From contig NZ_FOYF01000007.1 in NCBI RefSeq assembly GCF_900115925.1, positions 57,191-121,190 on the forward strand: DNA of 64,000 nucleotides. Direction: 5' to 3'. Below are positions 43,921 through 52,501 of the stretch, piece after piece (the stretch's first letter is position 1; the number at the start of each line of letters is the position of its first letter). The notes under the pieces were generated by a model. The model searched no databases. It worked only from the letters and a program-made list of their open reading frames with translations, and was not told the DNA's origin. Source of the DNA: Bacillus sp. cl95 (lineage in GTDB: Bacteria > Bacillota > Bacilli > Bacillales > Cytobacillaceae). Made by a program: the position numbers and the translations under genes.

Positions 43921-44409
43921 ATGAGTAAGATTATTTTTTCTACTAAAGAGATAAAAATACTTCAGAAGAATCAAAATGTTCAAAGGGTCAGTGGAAAATC
44001 AATTATGTATACTGATGCCTTCAAAAATAAGTTTATGGATGAGTACCTATCCGGAAAATTGCCTCGGCAAATCTTCACAGAAAAAGGCTTCGGTGTGGAC
44101 GTTATAGGAATTAAACGAATTAAACAATCAGCTTATAGGTGGAAGAAAGCCTATGAAGCAAATGGTTTGATTGGGCTTACAGATTCGAGGAAAACGGCCT
44201 CTGGCAGACCCTTAGAACGGGAGCTTACGCCAACTGAGATAATTGAAAGGAAGAATGCAAGAATTAAGCTTCTGGAAGGACAGTTGGAGCTGTTAAAAAA
44301 GCTAGAAGTGACAGAAAGGAGGCTGCTAAACGCAAGCTATAGCCTAAAAACGAGTAGAGTATATCAATTGATTCATGAGACTGTTAACAAAATGGATATA
44401 AGCGAATGA
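43921..44409 (+). CDS. IS3-family transposase OrfA (helix-turn-helix)
   Basis: About 162 residues. A helix-turn-helix region (TDAFKNKFMDEYLSGKLPRQI; GIKRIKQSAYRWKKAYEANG) is followed by a leucine-zipper-like helix (NARIKLLEGQLELLKKLE). ATG 43921 follows AGGGGAC. An A6G heptamer at 44295-44301 resembles the usual -1 frameshift site, but the -1 frame ends at TAG about 40 nt later, so OrfB is more likely made by ATGA coupling. Confidence 0.85.
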   Translation: MSKIIFSTKEIKILQKNQNVQRVSGKSIMYTDAFKNKFMDEYLSGKLPRQIFTEKGFGVDVIGIKRIKQSAYRWKKAYEANGLIGLTDSRKTASGRPLERELTPTEIIERKNARIKLLEGQLELLKKLEVTERRLLNASYSLKTSRVYQLIHETVNKMDISE

Positions 44410-45248
44410 CTAAGTATTTTTGTGATCTATTAAAGGTCTCACGTTCTGGATATTACAGTTACCTGAACGCATCCACCAGCCGGGAATCCAGAGAACGCTT
44501 AGATTTGGAATTGAAGAATCTAATATTACTGGCGTTTAACCACCGAGGTTACAAGAAAGGTTCGCGCTCCATTAAGATGACCCTAGAGAACGAATATGAC
44601 CATATCTTTAGCCGCAAAATGATCCAAAGAATTATGAAAAAATACGGAATCGTCTGTCCTCATAGGAGGCCGAATCCGGATAAAAAAATGGCTAAAGCAA
44701 CAAAGGAGCACCGAGTCGTCTCGAACAAATTAAACAGGAAATTTAAACAAGGAATCCCTGGAAAGGTATTACTGACAGACATCACTTATTTGCCATATAA
44801 CGGTAATTGTATGGCTTATTTATCGACCGTAAAAGATGCATCTACCAATGAAATCTTGGCTTACCATGTGTCTGACCGTATCACCTTAGACATCGCAACC
44901 AAAACAATTCATAAAATGATCAACAACAAGAAAGTCACTCTTGATAAGGATGCCTTTATCCACTCAGAACAGGAAAGCCATTACACAAGCCCAAGATACC
45001 AGAAGCTGTTAAAAAAATTGGCCTCGGCCAAGCCTATGTCTCGTAGAGGGAACTGTTGGGATAATGCCCCTCAGGAGTCATTCTTTGGTCACCTGAAGGA
45101 TGATGTAGATTATCGTTCAGCTAGAAATTTGAAGGAATTAAAGTCAAAAATAAATCATTATATGGTTTATTATAACAATCATCGTTACCAGTGGAATTTA
45201 AAAAAGATGACGCCTATTCAATATAGGAATCATCTTCTCGCTGATTAA
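44406..45248 (+). CDS. IS3-family transposase OrfB (DDE integrase core), altered active site
   Basis: 280 residues: an HTH_21-like N-terminus (LLKVSRSGYYSYL, HRGYKKGSRSI), then an rve integrase core. The first catalytic Asp is in LLTDITYLPY and the Glu in NCWDNAPQESFFGHLK. The usual HSDxGxxY motif reads HSEQESHYTS, so the second Asp is replaced by Glu and the following Gly by Glu. This may impair transposition. It overlaps OrfA by 4 nt (ATGA). Confidence 0.9.
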   Translation: MTKYFCDLLKVSRSGYYSYLNASTSRESRERLDLELKNLILLAFNHRGYKKGSRSIKMTLENEYDHIFSRKMIQRIMKKYGIVCPHRRPNPDKKMAKATKEHRVVSNKLNRKFKQGIPGKVLLTDITYLPYNGNCMAYLSTVKDASTNEILAYHVSDRITLDIATKTIHKMINNKKVTLDKDAFIHSEQESHYTSPRYQKLLKKLASAKPMSRRGNCWDNAPQESFFGHLKDDVDYRSARNLKELKSKINHYMVYYNNHRYQWNLKKMTPIQYRNHLLAD

Positions 45249-45275
45249 TCTCTTTTTTTATAGTGTCCTTGACAT

Positions 45276-45317
45276 GGGTGCCAGTTTACTTCGATCTGAA
45301 GTTTGGCACCCTTTATT
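45276..45317. terminator. Hairpin after the IS, shared with the sigma-factor gene
   Basis: GGGTGCCA/TGGCACCC with an AGTTT...GAAGTTT inner region and TTTATTT. It overlaps the IS right end and lies at the 3' end of the minus-strand sigma gene. Confidence 0.65.
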
Positions 45318-45799
45318 TATATAGTAATGAGGTGTTTGAGTTTGGCTCGCGCTCCAGCTCGCCAGTTTTTTACGGCGGAGGGGGAGACGTTTTCTCTTAC
45401 AGCTATTTCTTTTACAGATAGGTCATAAAGGCAAGTGTAGGTGAGCCATTTTGTCTGGTTTTCGGTTAGATGGATGCAATAAGAGAGAATGAGATCTTTT
45501 TCGTGTCGATCCACATAATGTGTGTCCTCAACCAGGTCCCAAAATTCTTCCTCTGCGTAAACATTTCTCTCATCACGCTTTTTTGATTTGCTTATTTCTG
45601 TTAATAATACACCTTTTATATACGTAAAGGCATAGTTGGTGAAGTTTCCTTTGCTGGTATTGAAACGTTTTCTAGCTTCCCATAATCCTATTAAACCAAG
45701 CTGGTAGAATTCTTCTTTATTTCTATAAATACTAAGCGAACGGATGATTTTATGAATCATCGGCTCATATTGTATGGCTAAATCTTCAAAGCTCTCCAA
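45317..45799 (-). CDS. Sigma-70 family RNA polymerase sigma factor, orphan
   Basis: 160 residues: a region 2 module (EEFYQLGLIGLWEARKRFNTSKGNFTNYA with core- and -10-binding helices) and a region 4 helix-turn-helix (LSVKEIAVRENVSPSAVKNWRAGAR). It lacks regions 1 and 3, as in ECF-like or SigO/Xpf-like factors. Start TTG 45799 follows AAAGGAATCACT. No anti-sigma gene adjoins it, so its control and target promoters are unknown. It borders the IS3 element. Confidence 0.88.
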   Translation of the reverse strand: MESFEDLAIQYEPMIHKIIRSLSIYRNKEEFYQLGLIGLWEARKRFNTSKGNFTNYAFTYIKGVLLTEISKSKKRDERNVYAEEEFWDLVEDTHYVDRHEKDLILSYCIHLTENQTKWLTYTCLYDLSVKEIAVRENVSPSAVKNWRAGARAKLKHLITI

Positions 45800-46255
45800 A
45801 GTGATTCCTTTCAGAAAGCGCGCTTTACCTTTTATTCCCGGGTACCTATAAGATATCGAGTTCGCACAATTTGTTCGAATCGTACAATTTCATTTTTGGA
45901 GGGTGTTTTTATTCGAAAAAGTAGAAAAGTAGCTTCAAAATGCATTTTTGGAGGCCTTTTTTGTGATTTTGGTCAAAAATGGGGTAAATATTTGAAGACA
46001 ATCTTTAAGGGAAGGGTAAGTGACATAATTTTTGAAAATTATCCATAAAATGGTCCTATTAATAAACTATTTTCTGCCGATATATGGTATAAAGAGAATG
46101 TGATTTTTTAACAAAAATGAATATCGTGTGTAACTTTATTCAATAGGTATCTAGATTGTAAGAATCATTGCCTCTATTAATTTTAAGTTAAATACATAGT
46201 TCAACCGAATCTCAAGGAATGCACCATGCATCAACATTTTAAGGAGAAAACTTTT
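45800..46255. other. Intergenic region, 456 nt
   Basis: Promoter region for divergent genes. It contains two copies of CATTTTTGGAGG (about 45891 and 45943) in AT-rich DNA, not obviously a known site. AAGGAG before 46256 is the ribosome site of the next gene. No gene seen. Confidence 0.45.
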
Positions 46256-48337
46256 ATGAAGAAATTACTACCCTTACAGCTTGGTTTATTGCTACTTTTT
46301 TTAATGTCTATTCCTAATTTTGTATTTGCAGAAGGACCTTCGCTAGAAGAACCGATTATGCAAATACCGGTAATGAGTGATACTCATATTTGCGGTGGTC
46401 CTGTGACCATCAATAACATCACACTGTGTGATAGAGAGAGATTCTCTTATTTAAACGATGATAACTTTCCACTTGCACTAAATGATTATAAAACGATCGC
46501 TCCTAACTATAAGGCTCTAGCGATAGTAGGGGATCTCGTCGATCGTGGACTTGCATCGCAGTATGATGTCTTTAACAGGATACTAGATGAGGGTATTGAG
46601 CCTAATGCGGAAAAAATCATTACGATGGGTAATCATGAATTTTTTGAAAGAAAATATCGACCTACTCTAACGGATGAAGATGCGGTTAATACGTTCCTGA
46701 TGAAGACAGGTATGCCAGGGCTTTATTATGATAAATGGATTGAGGGTTACCATTTCATCACGTTAGCTGGGGAATATACGGTAGATAATAACTTTGATAA
46801 TGCTTTCTTATCAGATGCTCAATATGAGTGGTTAGAGAAGACATTGCCAATCAAAGCGATATCTAGTAAACCTATATTTGTGTTCTTGCACCAGCCTATC
46901 AACAATACGGTATATGGAAGCGAGTTTTGGAATGCCGGTCCTGACAAAGGCCGGTTAAAAAGAATCCTGCAACAGTACCCTCAGGTGATTATGTTCAGTG
47001 GACACTCACATTACGAGTTAAGCCATCCAAGAACGGTGTACCAAGACGGCTTTACGATGGTGAATACAGGAGCTGTCAATTATGGTTGGGCGAGTACTGG
47101 ATATATTCCAGGTAAATCGCAAGGGTTATTGGTCAATGTGTACAAAAACCGTGTAGATATTAAAGCCCGTGATTTTAAGAACGGAACATGGATAAAGACC
47201 TATTCAGTAGCAGTTCCTTTTAAAGATACGACTACTGATTACGTTGCACCATATTTTGAAGATACTGCGGAAGTTTATACGAAAGACGCTACCAATCAAT
47301 CTATTACTCTTTCTTGGGATCAGGCTATCGATGATCAATTGGTAGAGCGGTATGTTTTTAAAAGTGGGACAGAAATCCTAGGCGAGAAGATGGTAGAGTT
47401 CTGGAAGCCATTAAAAGCTGTGGAGACTTTTACTCTTAAGAATTTAAAAGCTGGAGAAACTTATGATGTCGAAATTGTTGGTGTCGATAGTTACGGAAAT
47501 GAAACGCCAACAAGCCTAAAAACTAGCTTTGTGATGCAAGCTCAGACAGGTTGGGTGCAGGAGGGTGAAGATTGGTATTATTACGATCCTGCGACTGGAG
47601 AACTGATGACAGGTTGGCTGCAGGATCGGAATAATTGGTACTACCTCGATGAAACGGGGAAGCAAACGACAGGTTGGCTCCAGTATCAAGATAAATGGTA
47701 TTACCTTGATGACACTGGAAAATTAACAACAGGTTGGCTCCAGTATCAAGATAAATGGTATTACCTTGATGACACTGGAAAATTAACAACAGGTTGGCTC
47801 CAGTATCAGGATAAATGGTATTTCCTTGATGACACTGGAAAACTAACAACGGGTTGGCTTCAATATCAGAACAAATGGTATTACTTTGATTCTTCTGGCA
47901 AAATGAAAACGGGATGGTTTTATACTCAGAAAAAGTGGTATTACTTCGATTCCACTGGGAAAATGACGACAGGATGGCTATCCAGTCAAAATAAGTGGTA
48001 TTACTTTGATTCTATAGGGACCATGCAAACGGGATGGGTCAAGATTAATCAAAAATACTATTTCTTTGCCAACAATGGTGAATTAAAAGTAGGTTGGGTT
48101 TACACGAGTGGTAAGTGGTATTATAACACCTTAAATGGAATGCACACTGGCTGGTTCCATGCTCCAGACGGAAAATGGTATTTCTTCCAAAAGGATGGCA
48201 GCATGAAGATTGGATGGTTATACCAAGATGGAAAGTGGTACTACTTCGATAAAAATGGAATCATGAAGACAGGAAAGCAACGCATCGATGGAAAGAACTA
48301 TACTTTTAGTAGCAGCGGTGTCATGCTCGTTAAATAG
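46256..48337 (+). CDS. Secreted metallophosphoesterase with FN3 domain and wall-binding repeats
   Basis: About 693 residues. A signal peptide (to about VFAEG) is followed by a calcineurin-like phosphoesterase (PVMSDTHICGG, AIVGDLVDRG, TMGNHEFFE, FLHQPIN, FSGHSHYE), then one FN3 domain (SITLSWDQAIDD ... YDVEIVGVDSYGNE), then about twelve 20-residue CW_binding_1-type repeats (TGWLQYQDKWYYLDDTGKLT). The DNA period is exactly 60 bp from about 47640 to 47880, and units there are nearly identical, suggesting recent expansion or copy-number variation. It probably hydrolyses phosphoesters while held to wall polymers. ATG 46256 has AAGGAG 9 nt upstream. Confidence 0.85.
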   Translation: MKKLLPLQLGLLLLFLMSIPNFVFAEGPSLEEPIMQIPVMSDTHICGGPVTINNITLCDRERFSYLNDDNFPLALNDYKTIAPNYKALAIVGDLVDRGLASQYDVFNRILDEGIEPNAEKIITMGNHEFFERKYRPTLTDEDAVNTFLMKTGMPGLYYDKWIEGYHFITLAGEYTVDNNFDNAFLSDAQYEWLEKTLPIKAISSKPIFVFLHQPINNTVYGSEFWNAGPDKGRLKRILQQYPQVIMFSGHSHYELSHPRTVYQDGFTMVNTGAVNYGWASTGYIPGKSQGLLVNVYKNRVDIKARDFKNGTWIKTYSVAVPFKDTTTDYVAPYFEDTAEVYTKDATNQSITLSWDQAIDDQLVERYVFKSGTEILGEKMVEFWKPLKAVETFTLKNLKAGETYDVEIVGVDSYGNETPTSLKTSFVMQAQTGWVQEGEDWYYYDPATGELMTGWLQDRNNWYYLDETGKQTTGWLQYQDKWYYLDDTGKLTTGWLQYQDKWYYLDDTGKLTTGWLQYQDKWYFLDDTGKLTTGWLQYQNKWYYFDSSGKMKTGWFYTQKKWYYFDSTGKMTTGWLSSQNKWYYFDSIGTMQTGWVKINQKYYFFANNGELKVGWVYTSGKWYYNTLNGMHTGWFHAPDGKWYFFQKDGSMKIGWLYQDGKWYYFDKNGIMKTGKQRIDGKNYTFSSSGVMLVK

Positions 48338-48369
48338 AAAATGGATGGTGCTATGCACCATCCATTTTT
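48338..48369. terminator. Bidirectional terminator
   Basis: AAATGGATGGTGC/GCACCATCCATTT with a 3-nt loop and TTG tail; A-tract on the other side. It separates convergent genes. Confidence 0.9.
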
Positions 48370-48374
48370 GTATC

Positions 48375-50207
48375 TTATTTTGTTACAAGTACCTTCGTTT
48401 CGAGTTCAACCGTGTCGTTCATCTTGATCATTTCGATGAATGGCTCGACAAACTGTGGATCAAATTGCTTTCCAGAGCAGGCTCTTAGCTCTACAATGGC
48501 TTCTGCGAAAGTCTTGGTCTTTTGGTAAGGCCTTTCGGTTGTCATCGCATCGAATGAATCGATGAGGCAGAGGATACGAGCTAGCTTCGGAATCGTTTTT
48601 CCTTGTAATCCGTATGGATAGCCGTTTCCGTCATAACGTTCATGATGCAGTTCGACGAGCGGGATAAGATCCTCGAGTTTTTTGTTGGTCGAAATGATTT
48701 CTTTCCCCCATGTTACGTGCTTCTTCATCATTTCCCACTCATGTGGCTCGAGCTTCCCTTTTTTCGTTAGAATGTCTCTCGGAATTTCAAGCTTACCAAT
48801 GTCATGGATAAGCGCACCTAAGATGAGCGTCTTGCGTTCATGATCGGTTAAATCGATGCACTTCGAGAAGTTTGCCGCATACTGATATACACGCTTGCTG
48901 TGACGATACGTGTACACATCTTTAGAAAGGAAAATCTTCAACTGCTGCTCTGCTTCCTCAAGGTCTTTTTCAATCGCTAGCGACTTTTGTGAGTCATATT
49001 CAGAATGCTCGTTGAAAATTCGCACTAAGTTTTTACCTTGATCCTTAGCCGCATACATGGCCTGATCGGCTTTGTTAAGAAGTTCATTAATGTTGTAAAC
49101 GCCGCTTTCATACTCGGCAATCCCTGCAGAAAAGGAAAGGCAGCCATATGCTAAACCGTCGACACCTTTAAAGTAAGTGTCATTCGTTTTCTTTCTAAGT
49201 TCATTTAAAAAAGAAAATGCGTGATGACGCGAAGTTTGCGGCATCAATAAAGCAAACTCTTCGCCACCGTATCGGGCAACAGTATATTTTTTCGCCTCGG
49301 CTTGCTCTTTTAAAAGGGTACCAAATTCTTTTAATAGATGATCTCCTTGAATATGTCCATTCAAATCATTGTACTTCTTAAAATCATCCAAATCGAGAAT
49401 CGATACACTCAATGGCTGACCCGTTTCTTTAGCAAGTTGCACTTCTTTTTCAAAAAGTTCTTTGAAGTAACCGTGGTTATTTAAACCGGTAAGGAAGTCT
49501 TTATTTGCTTTTTCGGCGACTTCTTTGAAAAGTTGGAAGTGCTGCTTAAAGGCCAATGCTAATAAGACAGATATACAGATATAAAGGAAAAGACCGAATA
49601 GATCTTGTGATTTCATTAATATAGCAAGGACGAGTGAAAGAAGTATCGTACTAAAATACGTTGCGACTGCTTCCTTGATCATTCCTTCGACAACACTGGA
49701 GACACTTTCCGTTTCTTCAAGTAGGAAGTAAACCCCAATGAATAATACGTTGGTTGCAAAATAAATTAATAGTGAAAATATGTAAGGAAGGATTTGCTTA
49801 ATTTCTACAGTACCAATTTCTCCGCCTGTAATAGTAAACAGATAGTTAGTGCTAACAAGCATCATGGTGTAAATAGCAAAATTAAAAAGATGCTGCCACC
49901 ATTTTATTTTTCGTTTGATGAATAAATAAACGACCGAAAATACAAATAATACGTCTAAAGTGAAATCCAAACCATATAAGAACAAACACGCTAAAAAAAC
50001 GGACGAATCCATGGAAAGACTATTACCCTTAGGAGGCAACTTAATAAGAAAATAATTAAGGATAAGGATAGAACAAGTTAGTGAAAGAATGGTAATCCAA
50101 TCATTGTTTGAATGGTTGTTAAAATCATTAAGTATGACAAAAGTAAGTATACCTAAGAAGGATATAGCGGAAAGATATTTTTTTGCAGTATTTTCTAAAA
50201 TTTGCAT
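48375..50207 (-). CDS. Membrane GGDEF plus HD-GYP protein
   Basis: About 610 residues. Roughly seven membrane segments fill residues 10-235, then a GGDEF domain (LTGLNNHGYF, RYGGEEFALLMP, catalytic GGEEF; no RxxD inhibitory site 5 residues earlier) and a C-terminal HD-GYP domain (HSKRVYQ, GALIHDIGKLEIP, HHERYDGNGYP). Such fusions can make and destroy cyclic di-GMP; the balance is not predictable here. Start MQIL (50207) is preferred over 50225, but neither ribosome site is strong. It is the last gene of the DUF5317 / 33-residue peptide operon. Confidence 0.88.
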   Translation of the reverse strand: MQILENTAKKYLSAISFLGILTFVILNDFNNHSNNDWITILSLTCSILILNYFLIKLPPKGNSLSMDSSVFLACLFLYGLDFTLDVLFVFSVVYLFIKRKIKWWQHLFNFAIYTMMLVSTNYLFTITGGEIGTVEIKQILPYIFSLLIYFATNVLFIGVYFLLEETESVSSVVEGMIKEAVATYFSTILLSLVLAILMKSQDLFGLFLYICISVLLALAFKQHFQLFKEVAEKANKDFLTGLNNHGYFKELFEKEVQLAKETGQPLSVSILDLDDFKKYNDLNGHIQGDHLLKEFGTLLKEQAEAKKYTVARYGGEEFALLMPQTSRHHAFSFLNELRKKTNDTYFKGVDGLAYGCLSFSAGIAEYESGVYNINELLNKADQAMYAAKDQGKNLVRIFNEHSEYDSQKSLAIEKDLEEAEQQLKIFLSKDVYTYRHSKRVYQYAANFSKCIDLTDHERKTLILGALIHDIGKLEIPRDILTKKGKLEPHEWEMMKKHVTWGKEIISTNKKLEDLIPLVELHHERYDGNGYPYGLQGKTIPKLARILCLIDSFDAMTTERPYQKTKTFAEAIVELRACSGKQFDPQFVEPFIEMIKMNDTVELETKVLVTK

Positions 50208-50267
50208 CGTAACTCTCACTCTCATTTAAAGAATTAAAGAGAAGTCATAAAAACTTCTCTCCAATAA

Positions 50268-50369
50268 TTAATCACTCAATTTAAAACCAGAAGTTAAGGC
50301 AACAATAATAGAACTGATAATAATTACGTTGTAGATAATACTTGTAATATTGATTCCTTCTTTTTTCAT
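50268..50369 (-). CDS. Tiny membrane peptide (33 aa) with ideal ribosome site
   Basis: AAAGGAGGTGA, a perfect Shine-Dalgarno, lies within the end of the upstream gene and 6 nt before ATG 50369; the upstream stop overlaps the ATG (ATGA). The product is a single hydrophobic helix (SIIYNVIIISSIIVALTSG) with charged ends. It sits between DUF5317 and the GGDEF/HD-GYP gene and may modulate a membrane partner. A GAGAAGT/ACTTCTC hairpin follows at about 50240-50260. Confidence 0.7.
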   Translation of the reverse strand: MKKEGINITSIIYNVIIISSIIVALTSGFKLSD

Positions 50370-50953
50370 GTTGTTTCACCTCCTTTTAAGCGGAGGTTGG
50401 AATTAGTGTCCGATTTTTTTTTGACCATAAGATGTTGGATGAAAAAGAAGATTCCGATATTCATCACGACATCACCAATACTGATGACTTGGGTGCGTGG
50501 GTACGGATCGCTTAACGGAATGATGTCCCCTAAGAAACCTAGTTTAGTAGAGTTAGTTAAAAGTTCATGTTTACCATATAAACCGTCTTTTAATGCCTGT
50601 ATGTACATGGGGTCTAGAACTGCAGAAGCTTCTTCCGACACGGGCATTCTGCCACCGTTTAAGGCCATGACCAAGAAGTTGAGGAAAACACCAATGAAAA
50701 TCCATTTGAAACCAGGATTATCACGGTTTATGTATAAAAAAACCAATCCGACAATATATACCAGCATGAATACATAGTGACTTGAGGCAGCGAGTATAGA
50801 ATAACTATTTTGAAAAATAAAAAACACAAACTGGATTGCGAGTAGAAGTGGGAAAATCCAACCGCCCTTGAGTTTCAATTCAGCGATTCCTTTTAGATTC
50901 CCGCGTCTAAGCAAACCAACTACAAATGAAATCAATATGCCATCAAAAACCAT
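50366..50953 (-). CDS. DUF5317 family membrane protein
   Basis: 195 residues, about five hydrophobic segments. LNFLVMALNGGRMPVSEEA and the FLGDIIPLSDPYPRTQVISIGDVVMNIGIFFFI ending are typical of DUF5317, an uncharacterised Firmicutes family. It is translationally coupled to a 33-residue peptide and then a cyclic-dinucleotide protein, suggesting a shared membrane process. No clear ribosome site precedes the ATG. Confidence 0.8.
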   Translation of the reverse strand: MVFDGILISFVVGLLRRGNLKGIAELKLKGGWIFPLLLAIQFVFFIFQNSYSILAASSHYVFMLVYIVGLVFLYINRDNPGFKWIFIGVFLNFLVMALNGGRMPVSEEASAVLDPMYIQALKDGLYGKHELLTNSTKLGFLGDIIPLSDPYPRTQVISIGDVVMNIGIFFFIQHLMVKKKSDTNSNLRLKGGETT

Positions 50954-51112
50954 CTGTTAGACCACCTAATTGAGTTAGTTTACTAAATTATGATATTAAT
51001 ATAACCAAAGGTAAATACTTCCTACTCATATAATAATTTATATAGTCTTACAATTCAAAGTGTTTTTGGAAAAAATGTAGAATTTTCGGGGAAAATAGAG
51101 GGGTGCATCGAT

Positions 51113-51145
51113 AAAAAAGAGGATGATGCATGGGCACCATCCTCT
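51113..51145 (-). terminator. Terminator
   Basis: AGAGGATG...CATCCTCT stem with inner ATGCATGGGCAC, T-tract on the minus strand; ends the 51224-51466 gene. Confidence 0.75.
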
Positions 51146-51223
51146 GGTTTGTAAGCGTTAACTGTTGATATGATTCAACTTTTTCAGCGATTAAGCTTTT
51201 GTATTCTATTAAAATAATCTCCG

Positions 51224-51466
51224 TTACGGACCATGCATTTCTTCTGGATCATTTAATATTTTTATCGTCTTGAAAGCGGTATTGATTTTCGATTGGCACC
51301 AGCTTCCTTTCAAGATTTCAACTTCTTGTTCTTGTAATGTGAATGCCATTAACACATCGTTTTCATGATCAACCACGATATATGAGTTCTTATCGGCAAA
51401 GACGCGGTAGGATTTATGCATAATCAGCGTCCATCCATTCAGCAGTTGCTGACTTTTAGTAATCAT
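51224..51466 (-). CDS. Small hypothetical protein (80 aa)
   Basis: 80 residues, soluble, mixed alpha/beta (SYRVFADKNSYIVVDHENDVLMAFTLQEQEVEIL). GGAGGTGG precedes the ATG. No family recognised. Monocistronic, ended by the hairpin at 51113. Confidence 0.65.
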   Translation of the reverse strand: MITKSQQLLNGWTLIMHKSYRVFADKNSYIVVDHENDVLMAFTLQEQEVEILKGSWCQSKINTAFKTIKILNDPEEMHGP

Positions 51467-51531
51467 CGTTCCACCTCCATCTATTACATTCGAGTAGGGT
51501 AGGGGAAAATCCTTTAAGATGAGTTACGAAC

Positions 51532-51557
51532 AAAAAGGATGGCGCATAGCACCATCC
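51532..51557 (-). terminator. Terminator of the lipoprotein gene
   Basis: GGATGGTGC-TAT-GCGCCATCC (minus strand), then TTTTTG; same stem sequence as the terminators at 48338 and 51113. Confidence 0.85.
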
Positions 51558-51566
51558 CTTGAGTTT

Positions 51567-52013
51567 CTAAAGAATATCAATTTCTTTGCCAGACAAAAGT
51601 TCGTCGATTTTTTCAAGATCTGCTCTTGTGGCCTTGCCTTTTTCAGCTTTGTTTTGAATCTTCTTCAAGTCCACCTGTACTTTGTTCATTTCCTCTATAA
51701 CGATTTTCTTGGCTGTTTTTGTTAAGAAAGGAGCATCTTCCTGTTTAAAATCATTGAAGGCTTCGAGCATGATAGCAATTTGGTCTACAATGTTCTCTTG
51801 ATCCTTATCGTCTAATTTTCTTTGATCTGCTAATTTGCCTAATTCAGTTTTAGCCTCAGCGACTTTGTCGCCAAATTCTTCAGCTTTGTCTGCGAAATCT
51901 TCCGCTTGTGCAGTAACTTCATCCAACTTGAACGTAGGGTTCTCCTTTTCAAACGAACATCCTGTCAGTAAAACTGCCGTCAAACCTGCTGATAATAAAA
52001 TTAATTTTTTCAA
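51567..52013 (-). CDS. Lipoprotein, YkyA-like helical
   Basis: About 148 residues: signal peptide with lipobox LTGC (Cys near residue 19), then an acidic, helical mature part (DEVTAQAEDFADKAEEFGDKVAEAK). It is tethered outside the membrane and probably forms a coiled coil. I place the start at TTG 52013, giving a standard lipoprotein signal with AAGGATGGG upstream; ATG 52034 gives a 7-residue extension. Function unknown; the likeness to YkyA-type lipoproteins is only general. Confidence 0.75.
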   Translation of the reverse strand: MKKLILLSAGLTAVLLTGCSFEKENPTFKLDEVTAQAEDFADKAEEFGDKVAEAKTELGKLADQRKLDDKDQENIVDQIAIMLEAFNDFKQEDAPFLTKTAKKIVIEEMNKVQVDLKKIQNKAEKGKATRADLEKIDELLSGKEIDIL

Positions 52014-52155
52014 TGTGATCCCATCCTTTTTCATCTCTTTGCTTTATCTTGATTTCATTTTATCGTGAATCCAAATGACGGATAACGAGCCTGAGCATGA
52101 TTCTTTTCTAAGCCTCGAGGCTGATGGAAAACGGGTTTTTAGCAAGGATTTTTTA

Positions 52156-52225
52156 AAGTTGTCTGTTTATTTCCGTTCCAGTCGCTTGCTTTCCTTAAGG
52201 AGGATCAACAAAGTACAGAAAATTA
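52156..52225. repeat. AGCGGA/TTGTTGATT repeat, third relative (inverted)
   Basis: On the minus strand it reads TTAATTTTCTGTACTTTGTTGATCC ... AAGCAAGCGACTGGAACGGAAA, matching the long form at 42215-42315 but more diverged. Confidence 0.55.
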
Positions 52226-52325
52226 GCGCAGCTTCATTGTCGGATTCGTTTGGTTGTGTATGGAAGTATCCGAAAAGTGTGATTTTTCTCTTTTTTAAAT
52301 CGTCAATAGGCAAGTTCATAAGCTT

Positions 52326-52417
52326 TATTTGTGTAACTGTACGGTTTATTTGTGTAAATTGGGATTCTATTTGTGTGAATCCCAATTCTATTTGTGCAGA
52401 TTAGGATTTTATTTGTG
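52326..52417. repeat. 21-nt periodic TATTTGTG array
   Basis: TATTTGTG occurs at 52326, 52347, 52368, 52389 and 52410, exactly 21 nt apart, with variable flanks. A 7-codon period makes any frame across it look repetitive, but no ribosome site supports a gene. Confidence 0.7.
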
Positions 52418-52501
52418 AATGTAAAAATTCGAACAAAAAGCCGCGACATTAGGGACTTTTAGCAAAAAAACGCAGATGGACATCTGCGTTTCTCAAATCA
52501 T

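Larger units (their letters stand above)
43826..45283 (+). mobile_element. IS3-family insertion sequence
   Basis: Ends TGGTACCTGTAGTTAGGACA and, on the right, the inverse of TGGCACCCATGTCAAGGACA; 15 of the first 22 positions match. Two overlapping transposase frames fill it. No clear 3-4 bp target duplication is visible (left flank AATAAAA, right flank GTTTACTT), so the exact ends could be a few bases further in or the duplication has decayed. The right end merges into a GGGTGCCA hairpin. Confidence 0.8.

Noticed and set aside
44295-44342. Programmed -1 frameshift making an OrfAB fusion in the IS3 element
   Set aside because: The A6G heptamer exists, but the -1 frame meets TAG before reaching OrfB.
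52075-52404. 109-codon frame across the TATTTGTG array
   Set aside because: Repetition comes from the 21-nt DNA period; no ribosome site and the start lies in a promoter region.
52326-52417. CRISPR array
   Set aside because: Repeat unit is only 8 nt with 13-nt spacers, no dyad repeat and no cas genes in the window.
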